A stretch of DNA of 64,000 nucleotides, from contig DAORDH010000010.1 of assembly GCA_035345875.1 (NCBI GenBank), positions 89,775 to 153,774 on the forward strand, in the 5' to 3' direction. The DNA comes from UBA2033 sp035345875. Lineage in GTDB: Bacteria > Spirochaetota > Leptospiria > Leptospirales > Leptospiraceae. The first letter of the stretch is position 1. Each line of letters begins with the position of its first letter. A program made the translations under genes and the position numbers. The notes under the pieces are model-generated. The model was not told the origin of the DNA and did no database searches. It worked only from the letters and a program-made list of their open reading frames with translations. Shown one piece after another: positions 34,324 through 44,135 of this stretch.

Positions 34324-36350
34324 GGATCTTTCCACATACCTTTCTCTTTTATAAGTTCTATCAGCTTTTCATCAGCTTCTTCGCTTGGAATAGATTTAGA
34401 AACAATCTCTTTTCCGTAGTAGAGATGAACTTTACCAGGACCAGCCCCAACATAACCGAAGTCCGCGTCTGCCATTTCTCCGGGTCCGTTTACAATGCAA
34501 CCCATGATTGCAATTTTAACTCCAACTAAATGACCCGTTCTTTCTTTGATCCTAGCTGTAGTCTCCTGCAAATCAAATAATGTTCTTCCGCATGAAGGGC
34601 AGGATATAAATTCTGTTTTAGAAGTTCTAAGACGCGTTGCTTGTAATATATCAAAGCTCAAATTTAACATTTGGTTTGGATTTGCGGTTTTAGATACGAT
34701 TCGGATGGCATCTCCAATCCCATCTACAAAAAGTCCGCCTATACCGACTGACGCTTTATACAAAGATTCCTCTAAGTTTTCAAATTTACCAAATAATAAA
34801 ATCGGGAACTCTGAACTCTGTAAAAAATAAGCTAGTTTGCGATTGTCTAAAAGAATCTCGTTTGTTTCTAAAGAGAATATGTAGTTTTTTAAATGATTTT
34901 CGCGGAGAATTTTCACGAGTTCTGGAATTGCATTCATATCATCCGCAGGAATTTTGAACTCACAAGTTTTTCTTCGGTCCTGAAAGCTTTTTAAGAATAG
35001 TATGAAATTCAGAGATCGAAAGTTGTAGTGAAATGGATTAAAAACAATTTTATCAAATTGAAGTAGGGAATGAGAGTGTTCTAGAATACGACTGTCAAAT
35101 TCTCCAAGGTTTGCGGAAAAAGGAATTTTTATTTTGGCAGTCTTTTTTAGAACTAATAGTTTATTGAGTTCTTCTTCATTTTGAATTAGAAAAGAAAAGA
35201 TTTCATGTTTTACATTGGGATTTATTTTTTCCTGTTCTGCTATTAAATTTTCTAAATAGCGGACATTTGCATTGTCAATATTGATTGCAGTCTCAACCCG
35301 AATTGGATATTTTTCTCCAATTCGTAAATCTCCGATAGGAACTGAGTCACTATAGAATCTTTCATATACAAATGGATTTCTAAATTCTGAAAAAGAAACG
35401 TTATCAGAAACAGTAATTGCAGGAGGAACTGGAATTGATTTTTCCCTTTCTAATTGTTTTTTAAATAAGTCGTTGTATTTTTCTACCAGTTTTTTTGCGA
35501 CTGGTATTTCCCGAACTGCATCTTCGGTTAGGGAAACTCGAATTGTATCTCCGATTCCATCTTCTAAGAGAGATCCAATTCCGATTGCTGATTTGATTCT
35601 ACCATCATTTCCATTTCCTGCTTCTGTTACGCCTAGGTGGAGTGGATAATTCATATCATGATCTAAAAACTTTGAAGCTAAGAGTCGATATGCCTCTACC
35701 ATAACGATTGGGTTTGAGGATTTCATAGAAACGACTAGGTCATAAAATCCTTCTGATTCTGCGATTCGAATAAACTCGAGAGCAGATTCACACATACCTG
35801 CGGGTGTGTCGCCATAACGGTTCATGATTCTGTCCGATAGGGAACCATGATTTGTTCCGATTCTCATTGCAACGCCTAATTCTTTGCAACGTCTTACGAG
35901 TGGAATAAAAATATCAGCAATTCGATTTAATTCTTCTTTGTATTCAGCATCCGTATATTCTCTGACTGCAAATTTTTTCTTATCTGCAAAATTTCCTGGA
36001 TTGATTCTCACTTTTTCTACAAAGTCAACAACTTTCATTGCAACGGTTGGAGTAAAATGAATGTCTGCTACAATAGGAGTTCTGCAATGAACTTTTTTAA
36101 GTTCTGCTCGAATATTAATTAAATTTTCTGCATCTGCCATAGATGGAACAGTTACACGAACAATTTCGCAACCTGCTTCGGTTAAGTCTAGAATTTGCTT
36201 TACAGTGGTATTTGTATCCTGTGTATCAGAGGTTGTCATTGATTGGATGCGAATTGGATTGGTTCCTCCAATTCCTACATCTCCCACTTTTACTTCTCTT
36301 GTGATCATTCTTTTATAGCTAAATGGGAAAATATTATATCGTAAATTCAT
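34320..36350 (-). CDS. ispG: (E)-4-hydroxy-3-methylbut-2-enyl-diphosphate synthase, long form
   Basis: This is a 676-aa IspG (GcpE), the 4Fe-4S enzyme of the MEP pathway. The N-terminal TIM barrel starts at VGDVGIGGTNPIRIQSMTTS. The C-terminal cluster domain has CPSCGRTLFDLQE and IMGCIVNGPGEMADADFGYVG with the three cluster Cys. Between them lies an insert of about 250 residues (around 310-570), as in the plant, Chlamydia and Leptospira forms, compared with about 370 aa in E. coli. No Shine-Dalgarno is visible at the chosen ATG. ispD of the same pathway lies at 22818. Confidence 0.95.
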   Translation of the reverse strand: MNLRYNIFPFSYKRMITREVKVGDVGIGGTNPIRIQSMTTSDTQDTNTTVKQILDLTEAGCEIVRVTVPSMADAENLINIRAELKKVHCRTPIVADIHFTPTVAMKVVDFVEKVRINPGNFADKKKFAVREYTDAEYKEELNRIADIFIPLVRRCKELGVAMRIGTNHGSLSDRIMNRYGDTPAGMCESALEFIRIAESEGFYDLVVSMKSSNPIVMVEAYRLLASKFLDHDMNYPLHLGVTEAGNGNDGRIKSAIGIGSLLEDGIGDTIRVSLTEDAVREIPVAKKLVEKYNDLFKKQLEREKSIPVPPAITVSDNVSFSEFRNPFVYERFYSDSVPIGDLRIGEKYPIRVETAINIDNANVRYLENLIAEQEKINPNVKHEIFSFLIQNEEELNKLLVLKKTAKIKIPFSANLGEFDSRILEHSHSLLQFDKIVFNPFHYNFRSLNFILFLKSFQDRRKTCEFKIPADDMNAIPELVKILRENHLKNYIFSLETNEILLDNRKLAYFLQSSEFPILLFGKFENLEESLYKASVGIGGLFVDGIGDAIRIVSKTANPNQMLNLSFDILQATRLRTSKTEFISCPSCGRTLFDLQETTARIKERTGHLVGVKIAIMGCIVNGPGEMADADFGYVGAGPGKVHLYYGKEIVSKSIPSEEADEKLIELIKEKGMWKDP

Positions 36351-36599
36351 GTTTTAACCATTTTGCTAATAGGCATTTTCGTAAAGTAATTATTCGCTAT
36401 AATTTGTCAGATAATCTAAATTACAATTAGTTTAGCTTGGGGTAAGTAGAAAGATGAGATACTAGATTGATTTTTTGGTAAAAAATTATTTTGATAGTTT
36501 GTTTTAATTTGGATGTCAGTGGAATCGGCAGGAATTAATTTGCTTTAAAGAAAGAAATACATAATCGGTAAATTGATAAGAAGAGGGTGATGCTTGGAC

Positions 36600-37037
36600 A
36601 TGTTATATTTTGAAGATTTGGTAGTAGATCAGAGGTTCGAATTAGGGTCTTATAAAATTACGAAAGAAGAAATCATTCGATTTGCAAAAGAATTTGATCC
36701 TCAGCCATTTCATATTGATGAAGAGAAAGCTAAATCTTCGATATTCGGATCTTTGATTGCGAGTGGTTGGCATACAAATTCGATCTATATGAAATTGTTT
36801 GTGAAAGAAATGATGAGTCGTGCGCATGGAATGGGTTCGCCTGGTTTAGAAGAATTGAAATGGAAAAAGCCTGTATTTCCTGATGACACATTATCAGGAA
36901 TATTTACAATTATTGAAAAGAAACCATTTAAAGGAAATTTGGGTTTAGTTCGGGCTAGAAATGAATTGATGAATCAAAATGGAGTATTGGTTTTAAGTTT
37001 TATCGGTCTAATGCTTTTTGCTAAAAGGCCTCAATGA
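36600..37037 (+). CDS. MaoC-like (R)-specific hydratase domain protein
   Basis: This is a protein of about 145 aa with a hot-dog fold. The hydratase motif is present as FAKEFDPQPFHIDEEKA, which holds the catalytic Asp and His, followed by FGSLIASGWH. It would hydrate trans-2-enoyl-CoA or a similar thioester. Two starts are possible: ATG at 36600, or TTG at 36594, which is better spaced from GAGGGTGA (36583-36590). The stop overlaps the ATG of the PP2C phosphatase gene (ATGA). Confidence 0.85.
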   Translation: MLYFEDLVVDQRFELGSYKITKEEIIRFAKEFDPQPFHIDEEKAKSSIFGSLIASGWHTNSIYMKLFVKEMMSRAHGMGSPGLEELKWKKPVFPDDTLSGIFTIIEKKPFKGNLGLVRARNELMNQNGVLVLSFIGLMLFAKRPQ

Positions 37038-38203
37038 AACCAGTTGTTCTTGTGAGCGGCATAACGAAAGTAACCGCAAATCAAATTAAAAAAGATCTAC
37101 AGAAAAAATTATACAAGGACTCTTTTGTTTGGGAGTATGTCGAGTCATTGAATGCTAAAATAAAATCAGAATTGAATTATTGTTCTATAATTATCTGGCA
37201 AGAAAATAATAACGACTCTATTAAATTTGAAGATATAAAGCAAAGATTTCCCTCCGCTCTTATTTTTGTTATCGTTGAGGAGCTTTCAGAATTTATTATT
37301 GATGGGATCAATGACAAAAAATTTTTTAAAGTAGTGAAGAACAATTTTGATCCAGCTTTACTGGTAAGGTTTATAGAAGAAGGATTTTCTTTTTGGAATG
37401 AACAACGAAAAAATGAAAAACAAAACAAAAATATTGAGAAAGAAACTTTAAAAAAAGAATTAGAAATAGCCCAAGAAATTCAAAAAAATCTTTTACCAAA
37501 TGATTCAATAAAATGGAAAAATCTGGAATTAGAATGTTTTAGTGAATCAGCTAAGAATGTGGGTGGTGATTTTTATACCTATTATGGGATGCAGAACGAT
37601 AGAGCTTTGATTAGTAAGCATATTGTTGCAGTAGGTGATGTGTCTGGGAAAGGAATTTCAGCTGCTCTTATAATGGCTACAGCTATTTCGCATATCGACA
37701 ATTCTATGCAGATGAATCTAAAACTGTCTGATAGAGCGGTTTTTTTAGATAAATTATTGACTCCGCTTACAAAGCCTCAAAGGCAAAACTGTGCAGTATG
37801 CCTAGTTGAATTTGTTGGAGTGAATACAAATAGGGCATTTATAAAAGTTGTAAATGCGGCTTTTATTCCACCTTATTTAAAAAGAAAAAATGGAGAAGTA
37901 GAATGGATTGCTTCTAAGGGATTTGCATTAGGGCAGGGTCTTGGGATGCAGTTTGGTTACAAAGAAATGACTGTAGGAATTGAAAAAGGTGATATAATCG
38001 TTTTAGTGAGTGACGGTATTATTGAAGCCAACAATGAAATAAATGAACTCTTAGGTTTCGAACGGTTTTATTCTATCTTAGAAGAAGCTCCGAATGATTC
38101 TGCTAAGAAAATGCTTTCTTATATTCAAAAAAAAATTTCACAGTATACAAATGATAGTGATCAGAATGATGATAGAACCATTGTAGTAATTCGTTTTCAT
38201 TAA
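37034..38203 (+). CDS. SpoIIE/RsbU-type PP2C phosphatase
   Basis: This is a 389-aa protein. The N-terminal 105 residues are receiver-like but lack a clear phospho-acceptor motif, a coiled coil lies at about 118-150, and a PP2C_SpoIIE domain follows. That domain shows GGDFYTYY, AVGDVSGKGISAALIMAT (metal Asp), LVSDGIIEANN and DDRTIVVI. Such phosphatases dephosphorylate anti-sigma-factor antagonists in partner-switching systems. No antagonist or anti-sigma gene lies nearby. It is translationally coupled to the MaoC gene. Confidence 0.88.
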   Translation: MKPVVLVSGITKVTANQIKKDLQKKLYKDSFVWEYVESLNAKIKSELNYCSIIIWQENNNDSIKFEDIKQRFPSALIFVIVEELSEFIIDGINDKKFFKVVKNNFDPALLVRFIEEGFSFWNEQRKNEKQNKNIEKETLKKELEIAQEIQKNLLPNDSIKWKNLELECFSESAKNVGGDFYTYYGMQNDRALISKHIVAVGDVSGKGISAALIMATAISHIDNSMQMNLKLSDRAVFLDKLLTPLTKPQRQNCAVCLVEFVGVNTNRAFIKVVNAAFIPPYLKRKNGEVEWIASKGFALGQGLGMQFGYKEMTVGIEKGDIIVLVSDGIIEANNEINELLGFERFYSILEEAPNDSAKKMLSYIQKKISQYTNDSDQNDDRTIVVIRFH

Positions 38204-38459
38204 ATAAGGTTACAATGCCAATGTAAATTCACATAATCATTATTTGTCGAAAGATAGATTCACATAGAATACATACATTTAGTGTTTTTGGTTTGAAAAG
38301 AAATTAATCATGACAATTTGAAAATTAGTATTAGAGTTATTTGTATTTCTCTAGAGAATTGAAAATGTTTTTAGAAAATATGATTGAAAGAATAAAAAAA
38401 TTGGATCTATTTAGGAAATGTAAATCATTCTGAGATGATTCAAACAAGAGAGGTTTGAA

Positions 38460-39812
38460 ATGAATTCAAAATTAAAATGGCTAGCAATTAGTGGTATATT
38501 GCTATTATCCGTTACTCCATTTAAAAAAATATTAGCCTTTTGTGGATTTTATGTAGCAAAAGCCGATGCTAGCCTTTATAATAAAGCTTCCCGTGTGGCA
38601 GTGGTTCGCAATCAAGATAGAACAGTCATTAGTATGATGAATGATTTTCAAGGGGATTTAAAAGACTTTGCAATTGTAGTTCCTGTTCCCGTAATTTTAG
38701 AAAAAGATCAGATTCATGTTGGGGATAGTAAAATTATGGATCATTTAGATGCATATAGCGCTCCTAGACTTGTAGAATACTTTGATCCAGATCCATGCTA
38801 CGTCTATGAAGAAGAAAAGAGCTTAATGGATGTCTTTCGCAAAAAGGAAATGAATAGACCCGTCCCAAGTTCTAATACAGCGGGAAAAAAAGATTTAGGT
38901 GTTACCGTTGAAGCTTCCTATACGATAGGAGAATACGATATTCAAATTTTATCAGCTAAATACTCAGATGGTCTTGAGACATGGCTCAATCAAAATGGCT
39001 ATAAAATTCCAAAGGGAGCAAGCGAGGCGTTAAAACCATACATTCAACAGAAGTTAAAATTCTTTGTGGCGAAAGTAAACTTGAAAAGCATTGCACAAGG
39101 TCTAACGTTTTTACGACCACTTCAATTTGCATTCGAATCTCCTAAGTTTATGCTCCCAATCAGACTCGGAATGCTCAATGCTAAAGGAGAGCAAGATTTA
39201 CTTCTCTATATGCTATCGAAAGAGGGTAGAGTTGAAACTACAAACTATAGAACCGTTAAACTACCAAGCGATCTAGAAGTCCCCGAATTTGTCAAATCTG
39301 ATTTTGCAAACTTCTACAAAGCAATGTTTACAGAACAAGCACGCAAAGAAAATCATAGAGTTGTTTTTACTGAATACTTCTGGAATATGTCTTGGTGTGA
39401 CCCTTGTGCAGCAGAACCTCTTTCTAACCAAGAATTGGAGCAACTCGGTGTTTTTTGGCTAGGGGATAATGGCAAACAAAAGCAGAATTGGGGCGGAGCA
39501 CCTCAGGTGATGATTACTAGACTTCACTTGCGTTACAATAATGATACTTTTCCAGAAGATTTAGTCTTTCAGGAAACCAAAGACCAGACGAATTTTCAAG
39601 GTAGATACATCATTCAACATCCTTGGAAGGGGAGTCCAAATCAGTGCTCTCAAGCAAAAGAATATTTTAAACAGTTAAGAGTTAGAGAAGAACAAAGAGC
39701 TGAGAACTATCGCACTCTCACTGGTCTAGATATAAAAGAAATTCGTGGAAGAATGAAATTACAAGAAGAACCCAAAGAAGAGGATAAATGGTGGAAGAAA
39801 ATTTGGAAGTAA
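38460..39812 (+). CDS. DUF2330 exported protein
   Basis: This is a 450-aa protein with an N-terminal signal (about 1-26). It begins after processing with CGFYVAKADASLYNKASRVAV and continues with DFAIVVPVP, which are conserved elements of DUF2330. A second conserved Cys group is MSWCDPCAAEPLSNQEL, near residues 315-330. The family is exported and of unknown function. GAGAGGTTTGAA precedes the ATG, giving a good ribosome-binding site. The preceding 256 bases are non-coding. Confidence 0.82.
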   Translation: MNSKLKWLAISGILLLSVTPFKKILAFCGFYVAKADASLYNKASRVAVVRNQDRTVISMMNDFQGDLKDFAIVVPVPVILEKDQIHVGDSKIMDHLDAYSAPRLVEYFDPDPCYVYEEEKSLMDVFRKKEMNRPVPSSNTAGKKDLGVTVEASYTIGEYDIQILSAKYSDGLETWLNQNGYKIPKGASEALKPYIQQKLKFFVAKVNLKSIAQGLTFLRPLQFAFESPKFMLPIRLGMLNAKGEQDLLLYMLSKEGRVETTNYRTVKLPSDLEVPEFVKSDFANFYKAMFTEQARKENHRVVFTEYFWNMSWCDPCAAEPLSNQELEQLGVFWLGDNGKQKQNWGGAPQVMITRLHLRYNNDTFPEDLVFQETKDQTNFQGRYIIQHPWKGSPNQCSQAKEYFKQLRVREEQRAENYRTLTGLDIKEIRGRMKLQEEPKEEDKWWKKIWK

Positions 39813-39866
39813 CCAGAAATCCTTATCCCCCTCTTTCCATTGACAACTGAAAGATAATAAATCTGT

Positions 39867-39893
39867 GCTCTCATACCGAAAGGTTCTGAGAGC
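39867..39893. other. Hairpin after the DUF2330 gene
   Basis: Arms GCTCTCA (39867-39873) and TGAGAGC (39887-39893) pair over 7 bp with a 13-base loop that contains a GAAA-like centre. No T-run follows on either strand, so this is a stem-loop of uncertain role, perhaps mRNA 3'-end protection. Confidence 0.4.
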
Positions 39894-39986
39894 TCATAAA
39901 AAAACAATTTGCATAAAAAAAGTTATAAAAATTACGCACATGATTTCGGAAAAATTTCTCTATTTCAATAGAAAGGAGAAATTTCT

Positions 39987-40502
39987 ATGACAACTTCTAA
40001 TTTATTTTCGAATCAGAAAATGTATTTTCCAAGAAATCTGACTCTCTCAGATTTTAGTTCTACTCTTCTCATACCTGATCCATTCTTTAATTTGTTTCAA
40101 AGCAAAATAAAAAAACACAAAGGCATTCATCTTTATATTTCCTATCTGTTGAAGAAATATAAACTTTATATTGCAAATGGTCTTGTTCCTGCCTACTCAA
40201 ATGTCACTACAAAGTATCAAGAAAGAGGTCAAAATTTGCACAAGATAGCCTTTCGTCCTAAACCAGATGATTGGGCAGAACTCAAATTGTATCGGATTAG
40301 TTTTGGTATGTCTATCTCAGCCTTTTTAGTTTACCTACTAAAAGCAGACTCTGTAGATTTTGCAGAAGCCTCTTCGGAATACCTAACCAGCGTCGGAATT
40401 ATAGTGGTTCCCGATTTTGACTTGTGCACAAAGGTCTTACTTCATAGCGATCGATCAACTTATACGATCATTTTTCAATATCGAAGAGGCAAATACCATT
40501 AA
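39987..40502 (+). CDS. DUF1564 family protein
   Basis: This is a 171-aa soluble protein. The pattern STLLIPDPFFNLF, LYISYLLKKYK, TKYQERGQNLHKIAFRP and DDWAELKLYRISFGMSISAF fits DUF1564, a family I know only from Leptospira, where it is present in many copies. The central WAELK...FGMSISAFLVYLL segment has the spacing of a ribbon-helix-helix or similar DNA-binding element, so a regulatory role is possible but unproven. GAAAGGAGAAA lies at a good distance before the ATG. It is the strongest taxonomic marker in the window. Confidence 0.78.
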   Translation: MTTSNLFSNQKMYFPRNLTLSDFSSTLLIPDPFFNLFQSKIKKHKGIHLYISYLLKKYKLYIANGLVPAYSNVTTKYQERGQNLHKIAFRPKPDDWAELKLYRISFGMSISAFLVYLLKADSVDFAEASSEYLTSVGIIVVPDFDLCTKVLLHSDRSTYTIIFQYRRGKYH

Positions 40503-40591
40503 AAGTAAAGAAAAAATTTTTACTTAGCAGCTAATACAGTATAACCTCAAGAACGGCAATGGCGGAGCTATACAAACAGTAAAAATAGGAA

Positions 40592-41785
40592 TTAAAGTTC
40601 TCGAACGTTTCCAGTTTTCACAAGAATTTTATCTAAAAGAAAATAACCAATGCTTGCAAAGAGGGCGAAGAGTGAGATCATTTGCCAGGCGATATGAAAG
40701 TTCAAGGAAAAGAAATCTAAAATTTTTCCACCAATATACGGACCGAAAGACCAGCCAGCGACTGCAATCATAGAATAAAAACCCATATATCTACCGATCA
40801 TTTTTTCTGGAGCCAGTTTTGCAACACTGGTTTGGATCAATGGAGTGACGAAAACTTCGCCAAGAGAAACGCAGAATAAAATTAGAATGTAGCCTAACAA
40901 AGAGTTTGCGTAGCCTGCTATGAAGTAACCTAACATATAAAGTAAGGAACCGATAGACATTCCATACAGTGGTTTAATTTTGCTTGTTACCAATTTTGAT
41001 ATTGGCATTTGAAAAATAAGAACAGTGAATCCATTGATGGCAAAGATGTATCCAATTGTTTCAGAGTCGAGGTGTTTGTATTTACTTAGGTAAATAGACA
41101 GAGAAGAGAACATTTGGGAAATTGTAATGCATAAAAAAAACGTTATGAGGCAGAAGGTCAAGAATAGTTTATCATTAAAAACAGTTCCTAGATTAGTTCT
41201 ATTTTCTTTTTTATCTAATTTAGTTGCATCTATATAATGTCTGTGTGTGAGAATTGCTCCGAGTATACTAAAAACAGCAGACGAAATAAACAAAGCAGAA
41301 TAGGAAATTTTTGTAACATATCCGGCAATAATTGGTCCAAGACTCCATGCAAAATTACCAGCAACTCGAATCAAGCTAAAGCCTTGTAAGAAATTTTCTA
41401 TTGGTAGATGATCTGCGAGAGCGGCCTGTGCAACAGGTTGAAACATAGATGCAAAAACATAACTTATGCCAACTAACGAAACAACATAAAGATAGGATAA
41501 TTTAAAATAAATTGCTATGACAGCCAAAATTAAAAGAAAAGCTCTGGCGATTTGTGAATAGGACATTATATTTTTTCTGCCAAATAAATCAGAAATTTCT
41601 CCGCTATACATTTGAAAAATGGATCTCAATATAGCTGTCAATAGGAAGAAGATACCTATTTCTGAAACCGATAGTCCATATTGGTCGCTCAAAAAAATAG
41701 ATAGAAAAGGCAGAATTGTTGCGAAACCGAATGAAGCAAGAGTCCAGCTGATCAAGATTATGAAAAAAGGTTTTTTATACTGCAT
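40592..41785 (-). CDS. Major facilitator superfamily transporter
   Basis: This is a 397-aa protein with twelve predicted membrane segments. The loop between helices 2 and 3 reads GEISDLFGRKNIM, the MFS signature (GxLaDrxGRkxxl). Helix 5 has a GPIIAGYV motif typical of drug:proton antiporters. The substrate is unknown; efflux of a small molecule is the likeliest role. It is convergent with the DUF1564 gene and divergent from the DUF4380 gene. Confidence 0.88.
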   Translation of the reverse strand: MQYKKPFFIILISWTLASFGFATILPFLSIFLSDQYGLSVSEIGIFFLLTAILRSIFQMYSGEISDLFGRKNIMSYSQIARAFLLILAVIAIYFKLSYLYVVSLVGISYVFASMFQPVAQAALADHLPIENFLQGFSLIRVAGNFAWSLGPIIAGYVTKISYSALFISSAVFSILGAILTHRHYIDATKLDKKENRTNLGTVFNDKLFLTFCLITFFLCITISQMFSSLSIYLSKYKHLDSETIGYIFAINGFTVLIFQMPISKLVTSKIKPLYGMSIGSLLYMLGYFIAGYANSLLGYILILFCVSLGEVFVTPLIQTSVAKLAPEKMIGRYMGFYSMIAVAGWSFGPYIGGKILDFFSLNFHIAWQMISLFALFASIGYFLLDKILVKTGNVREL

Positions 41786-41963
41786 ATAATGAAAATAGAT
41801 TGATTTCTTAATTTAGCGGATAATAAATATTAACCACAATTTTCTATTCTGTGTAAAAGGTTTTTATCGCCATAGCAAAATAGATCTCTCAAACTACTTG
41901 ACAATTAACAAAATTAGCCTACCTTATTATGAGAGATAATGTCAGATTAAAAAAAGGATAAAA

Positions 41964-43001
41964 ATGATCAAAAGTATTATATTTAAAAATTTTTCCAATA
42001 AAAACATAGCTAAAATGAAATTAGTTTTAGTTTTTCAAGTTTATCTCCTATATATATCACTGCCTATGCAACTTTTTTCAGATGTAGGTGATTTGGATTA
42101 TACTTTCTCCCGAGAAAAGTATCTGACTATTGAAAATTCTTTCAGAGTGAAAATGAGTGGTTTAGAATTCGTAATACCGACCCAAATTGGACCGAGGATT
42201 TTGCATTTTTCCAGAATAGGGGAAGAAAACATTTTTAAAGTAATGGAAGATCAAATTCAAAATAGCAAAAGTAAGTCTTGGCTTAATTTTGGGGGACATC
42301 GACTTTGGAGGGCGCCTGAGGATAAGATACTAACGTATTCTCCGGAAAATTCAAATGTTGAAATACAAACGCAAAAAGAATTCATAAGTATTTCTAAAGT
42401 CGATTCAGTGAATCAAATTTTAAAGGAAATTGAAATTTCTCCTATAAAAGATTATTCTATCCAAGTCAAACATAAGATCACAAATCTTTCGGATAAAAAA
42501 CAAACACTTTCGGTCTGGGCGCTTACAGTCTTGCCTCTGTCAGGAAAAGCACTTATTCCATTATCTCCCAGAGGAACACACCCACAAGATTTACTTCCTA
42601 CAGATTCGGTTCAACTTTGGGCATATACTAATTTATCAGATTCAATATTTAATTTCAAAAAGAATTATATACTAATTGAAAAGAAGGAAAATAGCCATTT
42701 ACCTCAAAAGATAGGATTAAATGGGGAACCAGGTTGGGCAGCTTACATAAATGGAGCGAATGTATTTATAAAAAAATTTTCCTATAAAAAATATAGAAAT
42801 TATCCAGATAAAAATTCTAGTATAGAAGTCTTTGTAAATCAAAAGTTTTTAGAATTAGAAACTTTGAGTCCAATCAGAACCTTAAAACCAAAAGAGTCCA
42901 TTACTCATATTGAAACATGGATTCTAGAAAAAGTTCCAAATTCTATTTCTACTGACGATCAATTGTTTGATTTTATTCAGACTAAGATTCAAGAGAAGTA
43001 G
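41964..43001 (+). CDS. DUF4380 galactose-mutarotase-like exported protein
   Basis: This is a 345-aa protein with a hydrophobic N-terminal signal (about 17-38). The body is all-beta. GPRILHFSRIGEENIF and NFGGHRLWRAPED are the conserved elements of DUF4380, whose fold is related to aldose 1-epimerases. No catalytic His pair of true mutarotases was recognised. It may bind or modify a carbohydrate in the periplasm. AAAAGGATAAAA precedes the ATG at a proper distance. Confidence 0.72.
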   Translation: MIKSIIFKNFSNKNIAKMKLVLVFQVYLLYISLPMQLFSDVGDLDYTFSREKYLTIENSFRVKMSGLEFVIPTQIGPRILHFSRIGEENIFKVMEDQIQNSKSKSWLNFGGHRLWRAPEDKILTYSPENSNVEIQTQKEFISISKVDSVNQILKEIEISPIKDYSIQVKHKITNLSDKKQTLSVWALTVLPLSGKALIPLSPRGTHPQDLLPTDSVQLWAYTNLSDSIFNFKKNYILIEKKENSHLPQKIGLNGEPGWAAYINGANVFIKKFSYKKYRNYPDKNSSIEVFVNQKFLELETLSPIRTLKPKESITHIETWILEKVPNSISTDDQLFDFIQTKIQEK

Positions 43002-43041
43002 ACTTGCAATGTATTACCTTTCCTTTACCTAGGGTCATTTA

Positions 43042-44118
43042 TTAAATTAACTTTCCATAATTCATCCCACCCATTTGAAAAGTAGGTATCACTGGAAAAT
43101 GTCTGTAGAATCTTCCTACTTCAGAGGATGGCTGTATATTTTTTAATTTTGGATATTTTCTATTTACATCAGCAAGAAGTTTCTCTTTTACCATTGAATC
43201 ATATTGCTCAATTGAGTCTTCTAACGTATTTGAATTTAATATAACTTCACGATTATAAAATTTGGAATAAGAACGAATTCCTGGAATTTTAGAATATTCT
43301 GGAAACCATGAATCAAGTGAGACTCCATTTTCTGATGAAACCCATATCCCATCAGGAGTGTTGATACAGAGAGAATGGTTTCCATCGGTGTGTCCTGGTG
43401 TTGCAATTAACGCAATACCATAACCTAGTTCTACATCTCCGTCGATTAAAATTAGATTTTTTTCATCTAGATTCTCTGTGCATTCAGTAACATACCAAGC
43501 CCATTGCATTGGATGAGGGGAGCGCAGTGTATCCATTTCTTTTTTCTGAAAAATAAATTTTGCGTTTGGAAAAAAAGGTTTTCTATTTTCTGCTTCTCCT
43601 TGTATCGGTTTTGTAGTTCCCATGAGATAACGTAAATCTTGAACATGCAGATGATCAAAAGTTACATAGTCAATTTGATCGGAAGTAAGACCTGCTTTTG
43701 CAAGTGCGGTAAACAATGTGTTATACTGGGTAGTTAAAATTTTATACGATAAAAACTCTCCATAAAAATCTAATAGTTGTCTATAGAAAGGGGAATTAGC
43801 AGAGCCTTCTCGAATCGTTGGTTCCCAAGCAAGTATCCTACTTTTTCCATTAAAATCTTTATATTTAACAAGCACCAAACGATTCACAATATTTACATAT
43901 GGGTTGATTCCAATCGCTGCACCTGCATAGGCAAAAGAGAGAGGATAGGCGGCAGAGATTAGATCGATAGTTCTCACAGCTTCAACCTGTCCTCTTTGTT
44001 TGAATCTTTTTTTAAATTCATCTACGGAGGATTTCATCTGTTTAAATTTTTCACCCCGAAGTGAAATTGAATTGTCTTTTTTAAATTCTTGGATGTATTC
44101 TATTGACACAGTTTGCAT
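43042..44118 (-). CDS. Metallo-beta-lactamase fold hydrolase
   Basis: This is a 358-aa protein. Zinc-site motifs are DHLHVQDLR (H-x-H followed by D one residue later than the classical HxHxDH) and ATPGHTDGNHSL. The later metal Asp and His are less clear; SSENGVSLDSWFPE is a candidate. The start at 44118 follows AAGGAAAT by 7 bases, while an upstream TTG at 44139 overlaps the cyclase stop. The enzyme class may be a lactonase or thioesterase. It lies 17 bases after the cyclase gene, so the two are probably co-transcribed. Confidence 0.75.
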   Translation of the reverse strand: MQTVSIEYIQEFKKDNSISLRGEKFKQMKSSVDEFKKRFKQRGQVEAVRTIDLISAAYPLSFAYAGAAIGINPYVNIVNRLVLVKYKDFNGKSRILAWEPTIREGSANSPFYRQLLDFYGEFLSYKILTTQYNTLFTALAKAGLTSDQIDYVTFDHLHVQDLRYLMGTTKPIQGEAENRKPFFPNAKFIFQKKEMDTLRSPHPMQWAWYVTECTENLDEKNLILIDGDVELGYGIALIATPGHTDGNHSLCINTPDGIWVSSENGVSLDSWFPEYSKIPGIRSYSKFYNREVILNSNTLEDSIEQYDSMVKEKLLADVNRKYPKLKNIQPSSEVGRFYRHFPVIPTFQMGGMNYGKLI

Positions 44119-44135
44119 TTTTATTTCCTTTTGAA

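Noticed and set aside
40503..40591. AAGTAAA/TTTACTT hairpin as terminator between the DUF1564 and MFS genes
   Set aside because: The stem is short and fully A/T with ambiguous pairing; termination cannot be claimed.
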